From Hellea sp964472905 (lineage in GTDB: Bacteria; Pseudomonadota; Alphaproteobacteria; Caulobacterales; Maricaulaceae), in the NCBI GenBank assembly GCA_964472905.1, contig CAYYMI010000036.1:1-28139 (forward strand): DNA of 28,139 nucleotides, in the 5' to 3' direction. This document shows, one piece after another, positions 14,586 to 23,374 of this stretch. The notes beneath the pieces are model-generated. The model did no database searches, was not told the origin of the DNA, and was given only the letters and a program-made list of their open reading frames with translations. Both the position numbers and the translations under genes were made by a program. The number at the start of each line of letters is the position of its first letter. Position 1 is the first letter of the stretch.

Positions 14586-15541
14586 CTAACCGTGCAGGTT
14601 TCGTCGCCATAATAGGGGCCCCAAATGCAGGTAAGTCGACACTGACGAATGCTTTAGTCGGCGAAAAAGTATCTATTGTGACTCACAAGGTGCAGACAAC
14701 GCGCTTTCAAGTTCGCGGTATTGCGATGTTAAAAACCGCCGCAAATGATGAGGCACAAGTCGTCTTGGTCGATACCCCAGGAATATTCGCCCCGAAAGAG
14801 ACAGACCGCCTTGCAAAGTCAATGGTTCACGCGGCGTGGACTGGGGTTGGGGATTCTGACGCGATTGTTCATGTCGTCGACGCCCCAGCTCATCATCGCC
14901 ATAAAAACGGCGAGGGGAGTGCACAAGACCGCCTCAGCGTTGAGGACACAGACCGTGTTATAGCGGGCCTAAAGCTTAGACAGCAAAACAAGGTCTTTTT
15001 AGCTCTTAATAAAATTGATGAAATTCCTCATGATTTACTGTTGGCGCAAATAGATGAGTTCAATCGTCAGGGCGTTTATACTGAAATATTTGTCGTTTCT
15101 GCCCTTAATTTAGATGGCGTTGATACGCTTTCAAAAACTTTAGCGGCGGCAATGCCCATGGGGCCTTTTCTTTACCCGCCTGATCAGGCGGCTGATATTC
15201 CGTCTCGCCTAATGGCCGCTGAAATTACACGTGAAAAACTGTTTCTACGATTACACGATGAACTTCCCTATGCATCAACAGTAGAGACTGAAAAATGGAC
15301 TCGCCAAAAAAACGGCGACATTCGCATTGATCAAATTATTTATGTTAAGCGTGATAGCCAAAAACCAATCGTGCTGGGTAAAGGCGGAAAAACAATTAAA
15401 GATATTGGCGCGTCAGCTCGCCGCGATATGCAGGATTGGCTCGGTCAGAAAGTGCATCTGTTCATTTTTGTGAAAGTTCGAGATAATTGGCAGAATGATA
15501 AAGCCCGTTACGTTGAGAGTGGTTTAGAGTTTGATGTATGA
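14582..15541 (+). CDS. era: GTPase Era
   Basis: This 319-residue GTPase binds the 3' end of 16S rRNA and helps 30S assembly. G1 GAPNAGKST, G3 DTPG, G4 NKID and the C-terminal KH domain (VLGKGGKTIKDIG) are present. The ATG at 14582 overlaps the rnc stop (ATGA) and gives the normal N-terminus. A TTG nine bases earlier would only add three residues. The segment HHRHKNGEGSAQDRLSVED between G3 and G4 looks like a short lineage-specific insertion. It is next to rnc as in most bacteria. Confidence 0.95.
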   Translation: MTNRAGFVAIIGAPNAGKSTLTNALVGEKVSIVTHKVQTTRFQVRGIAMLKTAANDEAQVVLVDTPGIFAPKETDRLAKSMVHAAWTGVGDSDAIVHVVDAPAHHRHKNGEGSAQDRLSVEDTDRVIAGLKLRQQNKVFLALNKIDEIPHDLLLAQIDEFNRQGVYTEIFVVSALNLDGVDTLSKTLAAAMPMGPFLYPPDQAADIPSRLMAAEITREKLFLRLHDELPYASTVETEKWTRQKNGDIRIDQIIYVKRDSQKPIVLGKGGKTIKDIGASARRDMQDWLGQKVHLFIFVKVRDNWQNDKARYVESGLEFDV

Positions 15542-15571
15542 TGACTGTCTTTTTTAAAGATAACTAACCCT

Positions 15572-16297
15572 ATGGATTGGGAGTCTGAAGGTTATATTTT
15601 ATCCGTAAAGAAGCACGGCGAAACCTCCGCTATTATTGATGTCTTCACGCCAGATAAAGGACGTCATTTGGGATTAGTTCGCGGCGGCGTTAGTCGTCGC
15701 TCCCGTCCGGTTTTACAACCTGGTAATAAGGTCAAAGTTGCTTGGCGTGGACGTTTATCCGAACATTTAGGCGCTTACACAGTCGAAGCCCTCTCTGCTC
15801 GGGCGGCAGAGTTGATGGATGATCGTTTATCCTTATCTGGGCTTAATGCCATTTGCGCTGTAGCGCGAGAGTGCTTGCCCGAGAGAGAACCGCATATAGA
15901 TGTTTACAGCGCACTTGAGGTTCTGATCGAAAATCTCCACGAACCTGAGATATGGCCCGCCTTATATGTTCGCTGGGAAGCTGGATTATTAACGGCTATG
16001 GGATATGGCCTCGATCTTAAAAGCTGCGCGGCAACAGGCGTGAATGATAATTTAACGCATGTTTCCCCGCGTTCGGGCCGTGCTGTCAGCGCGAGTGCGG
16101 CAGAGCCTTATAAAGATAAACTCTTAACGCTTCCGGGGTTTTTATTGGGGAGACCCTATGCTCCGCTTGCAGATGTAGCTGATGGTCTGAGCCTGACAGG
16201 CTACTTTTTAGAAACGCGCGTACAATGGGGCGTGAATAAAACACTGCCAGAAGCCAGAACCAGAATGATTGAGAGATTATTACGACCTAATTCTTAA
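15572..16297 (+). CDS. recO: DNA repair protein RecO
   Basis: This 241-residue recombination mediator helps load RecA on SSB-coated gaps in the RecFOR pathway. The N-terminal OB-fold (about 1-80) includes the typical SEGYILSVKKHGETSAIIDVFT and GRHLGLVRGG. The rest is the helical domain, with SPRSGRAVSASAAEPY and LLTLPGFL as in alphaproteobacterial RecO. It follows era by 30 bp and is the last gene of the rsh–recO run. Confidence 0.93.
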   Translation: MDWESEGYILSVKKHGETSAIIDVFTPDKGRHLGLVRGGVSRRSRPVLQPGNKVKVAWRGRLSEHLGAYTVEALSARAAELMDDRLSLSGLNAICAVARECLPEREPHIDVYSALEVLIENLHEPEIWPALYVRWEAGLLTAMGYGLDLKSCAATGVNDNLTHVSPRSGRAVSASAAEPYKDKLLTLPGFLLGRPYAPLADVADGLSLTGYFLETRVQWGVNKTLPEARTRMIERLLRPNS

Positions 16298-16362
16298 TTG
16301 GCGCATTTTTTGCTTATTTTAATCAATATATTTTATTCATTTAGATAATTAGTGGGACAAGT

Positions 16363-17460
16363 ATGTTGAACGCTGTAAAAATAAGAGACGGGCATGATAA
16401 TTTCTTCACGCCACTGCGCTTGTTATTCGCCAGTTTGGTCGTGATTGGTCATGCCTATGCGGTCGGGTTGCGTGATCCAATGTCAGAGCCTCAATTATTC
16501 TATCATTATACCTTTAGTTATCTTGCTGTGAATCTTTTCTTCATTGCGTCAGGGTTTTTGGTAACAAAATCAATGGTTTATAGGGGGGATGCCACTGATT
16601 TCGGTGTAGCACGTTTCTTACGTATCTATCCGGGGCTCTTTATTCACATGCTCTTTGTGATGTTCATCATAGGGACATTGTCCACGACATTGCCTTTATT
16701 AGAATATTTCACACATGTTGATTTTCTTAAACAACCCTTTGTCGTACTGAGTTTTATAAGCGCTCAAATGTGGCTTCCGGGGGCCTTTGAAGCCAATGCA
16801 GAACAGATGGCTTCTGCTCCATTATGGACACTTAGATACGAAATTCTTGCCTATATTGGCACAGCTATTGTTTTCGCGCTCGGTTTCATGAAGAAAAAAT
16901 GGATGGTATTGGCACAATTCATTCTCCCCTCTATTGCTTGGGTTGTCGCGCAAGGCACGGGTCTTTTTGACGTCTTACCAGGGACATTCCAAAACCTGCT
17001 GCGTTTTGGTATTGCCTATGGTCTTGGGGCGACGATTTATGCCTATCGCGAGCGTCTTTCTTTTCATGCTTTAGGTATTCCGGTCATGATGTTATTGGCG
17101 GTTTTGACATCTAAATTTCAAGTTTTCGAAGTGACGATGAATTTGATGCTAGGCTATATGATTATGTGGGCCGCCTATGTAAAAGCCCCGAAACTAGATT
17201 TCTTGAAGAAGCTTAGTGATGTCTCGTATGGAGTTTATATCTATCATTGGTGTATCATGCAGTTACTCTTTTTATGGTTTCCAAATCTATCGGTTGCCGG
17301 GCTGTTCCTGATTACATTCCCTATTACCTACTGGCTTGCGACGCTGTCTTGGCATTTTGTTGAAAAGCCGATGTTGTCGAAGAAGAAGAGTTTAGCCCAA
17401 AGCCTACGTTTCGGCCGCAAGGCTTCGAAATATGATGAATCAGCGATGCTCTTAGATTAA
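16363..17460 (+). CDS. Acyltransferase-3 family membrane protein (OafA-like)
   Basis: This 365-residue multi-pass inner-membrane protein has about ten hydrophobic segments. Family 3 acyltransferases move acetyl or other acyl groups onto surface sugars such as O-antigen, exopolysaccharide or peptidoglycan. The diagnostic R-x10-H is present in the first segment: R19 to H30, in LRLLFASLVVIGH. RFLRIYPGLF and the PLWTLRYEI stretch are also typical. The C-terminus ends in a basic cytoplasmic tail. There is no fused SGNH domain. It is separated from recO by 65 AT-rich bases, so probably its own unit, and it converges with lpdA, stops six bases apart. The acceptor is unknown. Confidence 0.87.
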   Translation: MLNAVKIRDGHDNFFTPLRLLFASLVVIGHAYAVGLRDPMSEPQLFYHYTFSYLAVNLFFIASGFLVTKSMVYRGDATDFGVARFLRIYPGLFIHMLFVMFIIGTLSTTLPLLEYFTHVDFLKQPFVVLSFISAQMWLPGAFEANAEQMASAPLWTLRYEILAYIGTAIVFALGFMKKKWMVLAQFILPSIAWVVAQGTGLFDVLPGTFQNLLRFGIAYGLGATIYAYRERLSFHALGIPVMMLLAVLTSKFQVFEVTMNLMLGYMIMWAAYVKAPKLDFLKKLSDVSYGVYIYHWCIMQLLFLWFPNLSVAGLFLITFPITYWLATLSWHFVEKPMLSKKKSLAQSLRFGRKASKYDESAMLLD

Positions 17461-17466
17461 CTGAGC

Positions 17467-18858
17467 TTAGAAATGTATGGTGCGGTCATAAGCATCGAGT
17501 ACTGCTTCATGCATCATTTCTGATAAGGTTGGATGTGGGAAAACAGTTTCCATCAGCTCATGCTCAGTGGTTTCTAGTTTTTGCGCAACTGTATAACCCT
17601 GAATAAGTTCAGTGACTTCAGCCCCGATCATATGAGCCCCTAAAAGCTCACCTGACTTGGTATCAAAGACAGTTTTGATCAGGCCTTCTGGTTCGCCAAG
17701 CGCAATAGCTTTTCCGTTGCCAATAAAGGGGAAGCGTCCGACTTTAATATCATATCCAGCCTCAATAGCTTGAGCTTCGGTATAACCGACGCTAGCCACT
17801 TGAGGATGGCAATATGTACATCCGGGTATCGCATTGGCATCAAGTGGATGTGGATTGCCGCCCGCGATTTTTTCAATACAGATGATACCTTCATGTGAAG
17901 CTTTGTGGGCAAGCCAAGGCGGAGTCGTAACATCACCAATTGCGTAAAGCCCTTTAACATCCGTAAAGCTATATTCATCAACTGTAATGTGGCTACGGTC
18001 TATTTTAACGCCGAGAGCCTCTAGGCCCATATCTTCGACATTACCAACGATACCTACAGCCAAGATAACACGGTCAAATTCAGCCGTTTCAGATTTACCT
18101 TTTGACGCCAGTGTTGCAGTGACGCCTTGAGCGCCCGCTTTTACGCTAGCTTGTGTTTCTGTTTTGATTGTAACACCACGCTTTTCAAAGGCTTTGCGAG
18201 CCATTTTCGATATTTCAGCATCCTCGGCAGGCAGTATACGGTCAACCATTTCAACAACTGTAACATCTGCGCCAAAGGCCGCGTAAAAGCTGGCGAATTC
18301 CATGCCTATCGCGCCAGATCCAATAACAAGAAGTTTCTTGGGCATTGTATCTGGAACCATAGCTTCGCGGGCTGTCCAGATGAATTTTCCATCGGGTTCC
18401 AAACCTGCTTGCGGGATTGTCCGCGCCCTCGCGCCTGTTGCGAGGATAACATGTTTGGCTGTGTAATCTGTACCATCGACAATGACTGTGGGGGCGTCTT
18501 GTCCTGCTTTTAGCGTGGCAAAGCCTGCAATGACCGTGACTTTGTTTTTCTTCATCAAATGCTTAATACCGCCAGAGAGCTGACCTGCAATTTTGCGTGA
18601 ACGGCCAACAATGGCTTTGAGATCAAATTGCGGAGAGGCAGACAAGCCGTAATCAGACGCGTGCTGCATGTTATGATAAATTTCAGCAGATCGGAGTAGG
18701 GCTTTGGTTGGGATACAGCCCCAATTCAAGCACACGCCGCCTAGGTCTTCTTTTTCAACGATGGCTGTTTTAAAACCGAGTTGGGACGCGCGAATAGCTG
18801 TTACATATCCTCCAGGACCAGAGCCAATGATGATAACGTCGAAGGATGTTTCGGACAT
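17467..18858 (-). CDS. lpdA: Dihydrolipoyl dehydrogenase (E3)
   Basis: This 463-residue flavoprotein re-oxidises dihydrolipoamide on E2 of the pyruvate dehydrogenase complex and passes electrons to NAD+. It has the FAD motif IIGSGPGGYVTA, redox-active C43/C48 (GGVCLNWGCIPTK), the NAD motif VIGSGAIGMEFASFYAAFG, a second FAD motif (LYAIGDVT) and the catalytic HPTLSE with H442 and E447. Its position at the end of the pdh cluster marks it as the PDH-dedicated E3. It is separated from pdhC by the acidic unknown protein and a 94-bp gap, so it may have its own promoter. Confidence 0.96.
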   Translation of the reverse strand: MSETSFDVIIIGSGPGGYVTAIRASQLGFKTAIVEKEDLGGVCLNWGCIPTKALLRSAEIYHNMQHASDYGLSASPQFDLKAIVGRSRKIAGQLSGGIKHLMKKNKVTVIAGFATLKAGQDAPTVIVDGTDYTAKHVILATGARARTIPQAGLEPDGKFIWTAREAMVPDTMPKKLLVIGSGAIGMEFASFYAAFGADVTVVEMVDRILPAEDAEISKMARKAFEKRGVTIKTETQASVKAGAQGVTATLASKGKSETAEFDRVILAVGIVGNVEDMGLEALGVKIDRSHITVDEYSFTDVKGLYAIGDVTTPPWLAHKASHEGIICIEKIAGGNPHPLDANAIPGCTYCHPQVASVGYTEAQAIEAGYDIKVGRFPFIGNGKAIALGEPEGLIKTVFDTKSGELLGAHMIGAEVTELIQGYTVAQKLETTEHELMETVFPHPTLSEMMHEAVLDAYDRTIHF

Positions 18859-18952
18859 GAAATAACCTGTAAAAAGATACGATAAAAGTCACGCACACCT
18901 ATACAGCTATCACATCAATTTTGAACCTCTAATATGCGGCGGCTTGCCTTCT

Positions 18953-20521
18953 TTATTGCATGTCTTTGGACTGAGTTTCTTCAGGCACGATTAAAGCCTC
19001 AATGACTTGCAGGCGCATAACATCCCGCAGGGCATCGACTTCAAGGTCTTCTAAAATGGCAAAGGCCTTTTTTGCTTGTCCGGCCTTGGCAAAGGCGACA
19101 GCCATACGGTTACGGGCTGTATCGCGAAGTTCGACCTGCTCAATTTTACACAGTGCCATCTTAGCCGTAGCTTTATCGCCATTATCTAAAGCATAGGAAA
19201 CAAGGTCCAGATAAGCACGGTCGCGCAATTCTGGCATGCTGATTTTTTCCGCTTGTTCCATGATAAGTTGAGCCGTTTGTGATATATTTTTATTGGCTTT
19301 CATTTGGTGGTGTTCTTTAGAGCCGTGGCGCATTTCTTTGCGGATTTTGATTTTCTTACCATCTTTCATATCAATGATTTCAGGCATCTCGTTGCTATCA
19401 AATTCTTCATTGGTTTTGACTTTGATGCACATTTTTTTCTTATCGCCCTTATTTTCAGAAGAGCCGCTGCCATAGGATTTGTTTGTCTCTGATTTAGAGA
19501 TATGCTTCTTTTTGACAATTTTCATAACCTTACCATCGCCCATATCTATGGTTTCGGTTTCAATAGTCGTTGTGCCATCATCATCTTTCATGATGTCGAC
19601 TTCTATATTTTTGCTGTCACTTTCAGCCTCAACGGTATTTTCATCGCCTTCGCGAATAAATTCGCCATTGTGATTTTTCATAATGTCATGAAGCGTTACA
19701 GGGTCTTTGTTGGTGCCATCCTCGCTAACCCAAATGTTTTCAATTTGTTTCGCTCGAGTTTCGAAGCCTTTAGCTTCTGCGTCCATAATGTCTTCTTCCG
19801 TAAACAGCACGCTATCTATTTGTTGATCGACCATGGCATTTAATTCATTGCCATCCATTTTTTTAGGCTCTTCATCCATTTTTTCCATAGACATATCTTC
19901 CATAGACATATCTTCCATAGTTTCAGGCGTGTCTGATTGGGCTTCCGTTACCAACTCTTTCTCGGTTAGAACTTCTGCCTCTGATTTCAAATAACGGTCA
20001 ATCCACTTGCGGGTTGGTTTTTCTTCAGATGTTGTTTCTGGTTCTGCTTTTGCCGCACTCTCTGACATGTTATCTTCAAGTTCAGCCATCATGTTATCTT
20101 CAAGTTCAGCCATCATTTCAATCGCGTCTTCCGCAACGACTTCGATATCTTCCTCTTTGGTTTCTTCTTCGTCTGAAGCTTCATCTTCTTGAAGCATAGT
20201 TTCGGCCATTTTGACCGAGGAAGATTTAGGGTCGATAAGATTATTATCCGTGGTTATAATACTCGGAATGTCCGAAGAGTTGTCTGATGAAGCAGTGGCT
20301 TTGTCAGAATGAGGATGATCGTCCTCAGACACTGTAGTTTCAGATTCTTTTGTTTCGGACATTTTATCCTTGGTCGTTTCGACCACATCAGTTGCCACCA
20401 CCTCCGAAGTTTCTACCTTGGCTTTAGTTGAGATATGGCCGTCCACTCCGGTGCCGTAATAGACAACGCCGCCCGCTAATAGGGTGAGAACAGTTCCAGC
20501 GACTAATGATTTTACGAGCAT
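18953..20521 (-). CDS. Acidic, repeat-rich membrane-anchored protein of unknown function
   Basis: I do not recognise this 522-residue protein. The start is the ATG at 20521, eight bases after a perfect GGAGG; a GTG 15 bases earlier would place that SD inside the gene. Residues of about 4-22 are a single hydrophobic segment, an inner-membrane anchor or uncleaved signal, so the rest is probably periplasmic. It is very rich in Glu, Asp, Met, Ser, Thr and Lys, with tandem repeats MAELEDNM x2 (137-152) and MEDMS x2 (202-211). Two related segments, IDMGDGKVMKIVKKKH (near 325) and IDMKDGKKIKIRKEMRH (near 383), form an internal duplication. Residues of about 430-508 look like two to three helical TPR-like repeats (ELRDxA and GDxxxA patterns). 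It lies between pdhC and lpdA. Confidence 0.8.
   Translation of the reverse strand: MLVKSLVAGTVLTLLAGGVVYYGTGVDGHISTKAKVETSEVVATDVVETTKDKMSETKESETTVSEDDHPHSDKATASSDNSSDIPSIITTDNNLIDPKSSSVKMAETMLQEDEASDEEETKEEDIEVVAEDAIEMMAELEDNMMAELEDNMSESAAKAEPETTSEEKPTRKWIDRYLKSEAEVLTEKELVTEAQSDTPETMEDMSMEDMSMEKMDEEPKKMDGNELNAMVDQQIDSVLFTEEDIMDAEAKGFETRAKQIENIWVSEDGTNKDPVTLHDIMKNHNGEFIREGDENTVEAESDSKNIEVDIMKDDDGTTTIETETIDMGDGKVMKIVKKKHISKSETNKSYGSGSSENKGDKKKMCIKVKTNEEFDSNEMPEIIDMKDGKKIKIRKEMRHGSKEHHQMKANKNISQTAQLIMEQAEKISMPELRDRAYLDLVSYALDNGDKATAKMALCKIEQVELRDTARNRMAVAFAKAGQAKKAFAILEDLEVDALRDVMRLQVIEALIVPEETQSKDMQ
19886..19920 (-). repeat. 15-bp tandem repeat coding MEDMS units
   Basis: Two exact 15-bp copies (19886-19900, 19901-19915) plus five bases of a third, in frame, encode a Met/Asp-rich stretch in the acidic protein. 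Exact identity suggests recent slippage and possible length variation between strains. Confidence 0.9.
20066..20113 (-). repeat. 24-bp tandem duplication in the acidic protein gene
   Basis: Two exact 24-bp copies (20066-20089, 20090-20113), in frame, encode MAELEDNM twice. No base differs between the copies. Confidence 0.92.
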
Positions 20522-20541
20522 ATCCCAGCCCTCCACAAAGC

Positions 20542-20556
20542 TTAACTATTAGTTAA
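20542..20556. promoter_or_regulatory. Palindrome TTAACTA-T-TAGTTAA at the start of the acidic-protein transcript
   Basis: A perfect 7+7 dyad with one central base lies between the candidate promoter (20556-20583) and the GGAGG of the acidic protein gene, covering the predicted transcription start. It is a plausible repressor site, and may be the tip of a 5' hairpin. Confidence 0.4.
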
Positions 20557-20583
20557 CTATAGAATAAGGCCAGAAATGGGCAA
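20556..20583 (-). promoter_or_regulatory. Candidate promoter of the acidic protein gene
   Basis: Read on the - strand: TTGCCC (20583-20578), a 16-bp spacer and TATAGT (20561-20556). It lies in the 130-bp gap after pdhC, suggesting the acidic protein, and perhaps lpdA, are transcribed apart from pdhA–pdhC. Confidence 0.45.
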
Positions 20584-20651
20584 GAATTCTCCCCAGAAAG
20601 GCGAGAAATTTTTACAGTTAGGACATTTTGCGCTTGTTAGTAACTTAGCCC

Positions 20652-21974
20652 TTAAAGCATCATCGTTATCGGAGTCTCGACATAGCGTTTGAAATGCTGG
20701 AGCCATTTAGCGCCTAAAGCGCCGTCAACTACGCGGTGATCACATGTCAGCGTTACGCTCATGACGGTAGCCACAGCAATGGCTCCGTCTTTAACAACGG
20801 GGCGAGGTCCGCCTGCGCCAACCGATAAAATCATGCCGTGAGGCTCATTGATGATGGAGCCGAAGGATTTAATGCCCATCATGCCCAAATTAGAGATAGA
20901 AAATGTCCCGCCTTGATATTCTTGTGGCTTGAGCTTGCGCTCACGGGCGCGTCCCGCCAAGTCTTTCATCTCAGAAGAAATTGTTGAAAGTCCTTTGTTT
21001 TCTGCCTGTCTGACGATTGGCGTGATTAATCCGCCATCAATGGCGACAGCAACGGCGACATCGGCGTTTTTATGCACCGCGATACCGTCTGGCGTATAGC
21101 TCGTATTGGCATCTGGCACATGTTTAAGGGCGAGGGCGCAGGCGCGGATGAGCATATCATTGATGCTGATTTTTATCCCTTCAGGTGCTTGAGCGTTGAG
21201 CTCTTTACGCATTTTCAGCAGCTCATCAATTTCACAATCAATATTGAGCGGGAAATCCGGCACATTGATATGAGACTCGGTCAAGCGCTTGGCGACAACT
21301 TTTTGAATGCCGTTAAGCGGAATGAGATCATAACTTCCGGCTTGAACGCCCATTTTGGTAAGATATTCAGCCCCTCCGCCTAGCGGCATGCCGAGGGCGG
21401 TGGATGTCGCCGCAGGAGCCGCCTGTGGCGCCGCGTGCGGGCTTGGCGCTGCTTTGGGGGTTCCGCCAGCTTTCGCGGCTTCAATATCAGCTTTGATAAT
21501 CCGGCCATTTGTGCCTGTGCCTGAAATAGAGGCAAGGTCAAGGCCTGCTTCTTTTGCCAGTCGTTTTGCGAGAGGTGAGGCCTTAATGCGCTGAGCTGAA
21601 GAGGTTGATGGCGCGGCCTTAGGCGTAGCTTTTGGAGCTTCCGCTTTTGGGGCGGGCGCCTCAGGTGTAGCTTTTGCCGTTGGCTTAGGTGTGCCGCCAA
21701 TGACGTAATTATCCATGACGCTAGCGTCTTCATCTTCTTCGAGTAGCACGGCAATGGGCGCGTTGACTTTCACGCCTTCAGAACCTTCGGCCACAAGAAT
21801 TTTAGCGACAGTGCCTTCTTCAACAGCCTCGACTTCCATCGTGGCTTTATCGGTTTCTATCTCGGCCATGATATCCCCAGAGGAGACAGTATCGCCTTCT
21901 TTAATCAACCATTTGGACAAAGTGCCTTCTTCCATAGTGGGTGATAAGGCAGGCATGAGGATTTCAATGGGCAT
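20652..21974 (-). CDS. pdhC: Pyruvate dehydrogenase E2, dihydrolipoamide acetyltransferase
   Basis: This 440-residue core of the PDH complex transfers acetyl from lipoamide to CoA. One N-terminal lipoyl domain (1 to about 78) has the lipoylated K43 in ETDKATME. A Pro/Ala linker leads to the peripheral-subunit-binding domain (about 128-165, KASPLAKRLAKEAGLD…GTGTNGRIIKADIE), then a second linker and the catalytic domain (about 215-440) with DHRVVDG: H413 and D417. The start is two bases after the pdhB stop, so the two are co-translated. A single lipoyl domain is usual in alphaproteobacteria, the second being on E1-beta. Confidence 0.96.
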   Translation of the reverse strand: MPIEILMPALSPTMEEGTLSKWLIKEGDTVSSGDIMAEIETDKATMEVEAVEEGTVAKILVAEGSEGVKVNAPIAVLLEEDEDASVMDNYVIGGTPKPTAKATPEAPAPKAEAPKATPKAAPSTSSAQRIKASPLAKRLAKEAGLDLASISGTGTNGRIIKADIEAAKAGGTPKAAPSPHAAPQAAPAATSTALGMPLGGGAEYLTKMGVQAGSYDLIPLNGIQKVVAKRLTESHINVPDFPLNIDCEIDELLKMRKELNAQAPEGIKISINDMLIRACALALKHVPDANTSYTPDGIAVHKNADVAVAVAIDGGLITPIVRQAENKGLSTISSEMKDLAGRARERKLKPQEYQGGTFSISNLGMMGIKSFGSIINEPHGMILSVGAGGPRPVVKDGAIAVATVMSVTLTCDHRVVDGALGAKWLQHFKRYVETPITMML

Positions 21975-21976
21975 GA

Positions 21977-23347
21977 TTAATCCTTATAACAAACTTTTTT
22001 AGCCGCGACGACAACATCTTCCGCGCCTGGCAAGCTCAGGGCCTCAAGGTTAGCCGCATAAGGCAGGGGCACATCAACTTGGAAGACGCGTTCGGGCGGG
22101 GCGTCCAGATAATCAAAAGCTTCTGCGACAACGCGGGAGGCGATTTCTGCACCTATACCGCTTTGGCCCCAGCCTTCTTCGGCGCAAACAATACGGTTAG
22201 TTTTCTTCACACTTTCAATCACTGTGTCACTATCAAGTGGTCGGATAGTGCGTAGGTCAATCACTTCGGCGTCAATGCCTTCACTTGCGAGGATCTCAGC
22301 GGCCTCCAAACAGCGCCCAACCATACGGCTATGGGAGACGAGGGTGACATCACTGCCTTCACGGCGGACTTTGGCTTTGCCAATGGGAACTAAGAAATCA
22401 TCCATATCGGGAATTTCAAACATTTCACCGTACATGAGTTCATGTTCTAAAAAGACGACAGGATTAGGGTCGCGAATAGCGGCCTTTAGCAGCCCCTTGG
22501 CATCGGCAGCGTCATAAGGGGCGACGACTTTCAGGCCGGGGACATTGGCATACCAACTGGAATAATCATGTGAATGCTGCGCGCCAACACGAGCTGCCGC
22601 GCCGTTTGGACCGCGAAACACAATAGGACAGCGCATTTGACCGCCCGACATATATAGCGTCTTAGCGGCAGAATTGATAATATGATCAATGGCTTGCATG
22701 GCAAAGTTCCATGTCATGAATTCGACGATTGGGCGTAAACCGCCCATAGCGGCTCCGACGCCGATACCGGCAAAACCGTGTTCTGTAATGGGGGTATCAA
22801 TCACGCGCTTATCGCCAAATTCTTGGAGGAGTTCACGTGTGACTTTATAGGCGCCTTGATATTCCGCGACTTCTTCGCCCATGACAAAAACTAATTCATC
22901 ACGGCGCATCTCTTCGGCCATGGCATCACGAAGTGCATCGCGAACAGTGGTGTCGATCATTTTAATATTGGTCGGGATAGCGGGGTCTGGCTTGGCCGCT
23001 TTAGGAGCAGGAGCAACTGCCGCAGCTATAGGCGTAGCTTCGGGAGCAGGCGTGGCTGCTGGGACGGGGCTTGCGCTAGGCGCGCTGAGATCAGCCGCGC
23101 TCTCGCCATCTTCCAAGAGCTGTAAAATGACAGCGCCAACTTTTACGTTCTCGGAACCTTCAGGGACAAGAATTTTACCAACAATGCCTTCGTCAATAGA
23201 CTCGACTTCCATCGTGGCTTTATCCGTTTCGATCTCAGCGAGGATATCCCCGGAAGAAACTGTATCGCCTACTTTAACCATCCATTTGGATAGCGTGCCT
23301 TCCTCCATGGTGGGAGATAAGGCGGGCATTTGAATATCAATCGACAT
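21977..23347 (-). CDS. pdhB: Pyruvate dehydrogenase E1 beta with N-terminal lipoyl domain
   Basis: This 456-residue subunit is a fusion. Residues 1 to about 78 are a lipoyl domain (K43 in ETDKATME), followed by a Pro/Ala linker (about 85-125) and the transketolase-like E1-beta (about 130-456) with GEEVAEYQGAYKVT, TPITEHGFAGIGVGAA and FRGPNGAAARVGAQHSHDYSSW. It pairs with PdhA to decarboxylate pyruvate with thiamine diphosphate. Lipoylated E1-beta is a recognised alphaproteobacterial feature. Its lipoyl domain closely resembles that of the adjacent pdhC, at DNA level too. It is followed after two bases by pdhC. Confidence 0.96.
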   Translation of the reverse strand: MSIDIQMPALSPTMEEGTLSKWMVKVGDTVSSGDILAEIETDKATMEVESIDEGIVGKILVPEGSENVKVGAVILQLLEDGESAADLSAPSASPVPAATPAPEATPIAAAVAPAPKAAKPDPAIPTNIKMIDTTVRDALRDAMAEEMRRDELVFVMGEEVAEYQGAYKVTRELLQEFGDKRVIDTPITEHGFAGIGVGAAMGGLRPIVEFMTWNFAMQAIDHIINSAAKTLYMSGGQMRCPIVFRGPNGAAARVGAQHSHDYSSWYANVPGLKVVAPYDAADAKGLLKAAIRDPNPVVFLEHELMYGEMFEIPDMDDFLVPIGKAKVRREGSDVTLVSHSRMVGRCLEAAEILASEGIDAEVIDLRTIRPLDSDTVIESVKKTNRIVCAEEGWGQSGIGAEIASRVVAEAFDYLDAPPERVFQVDVPLPYAANLEALSLPGAEDVVVAAKKVCYKD

Positions 23348-23374
23348 AGTAGGGGTCTTTCGGAAGCTCTAAGC

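Noticed and set aside
20522..20536. GTG start for the acidic protein, five residues longer
   Set aside because: The perfect GGAGG lies within those 15 bases and is correctly spaced for the ATG at 20521.
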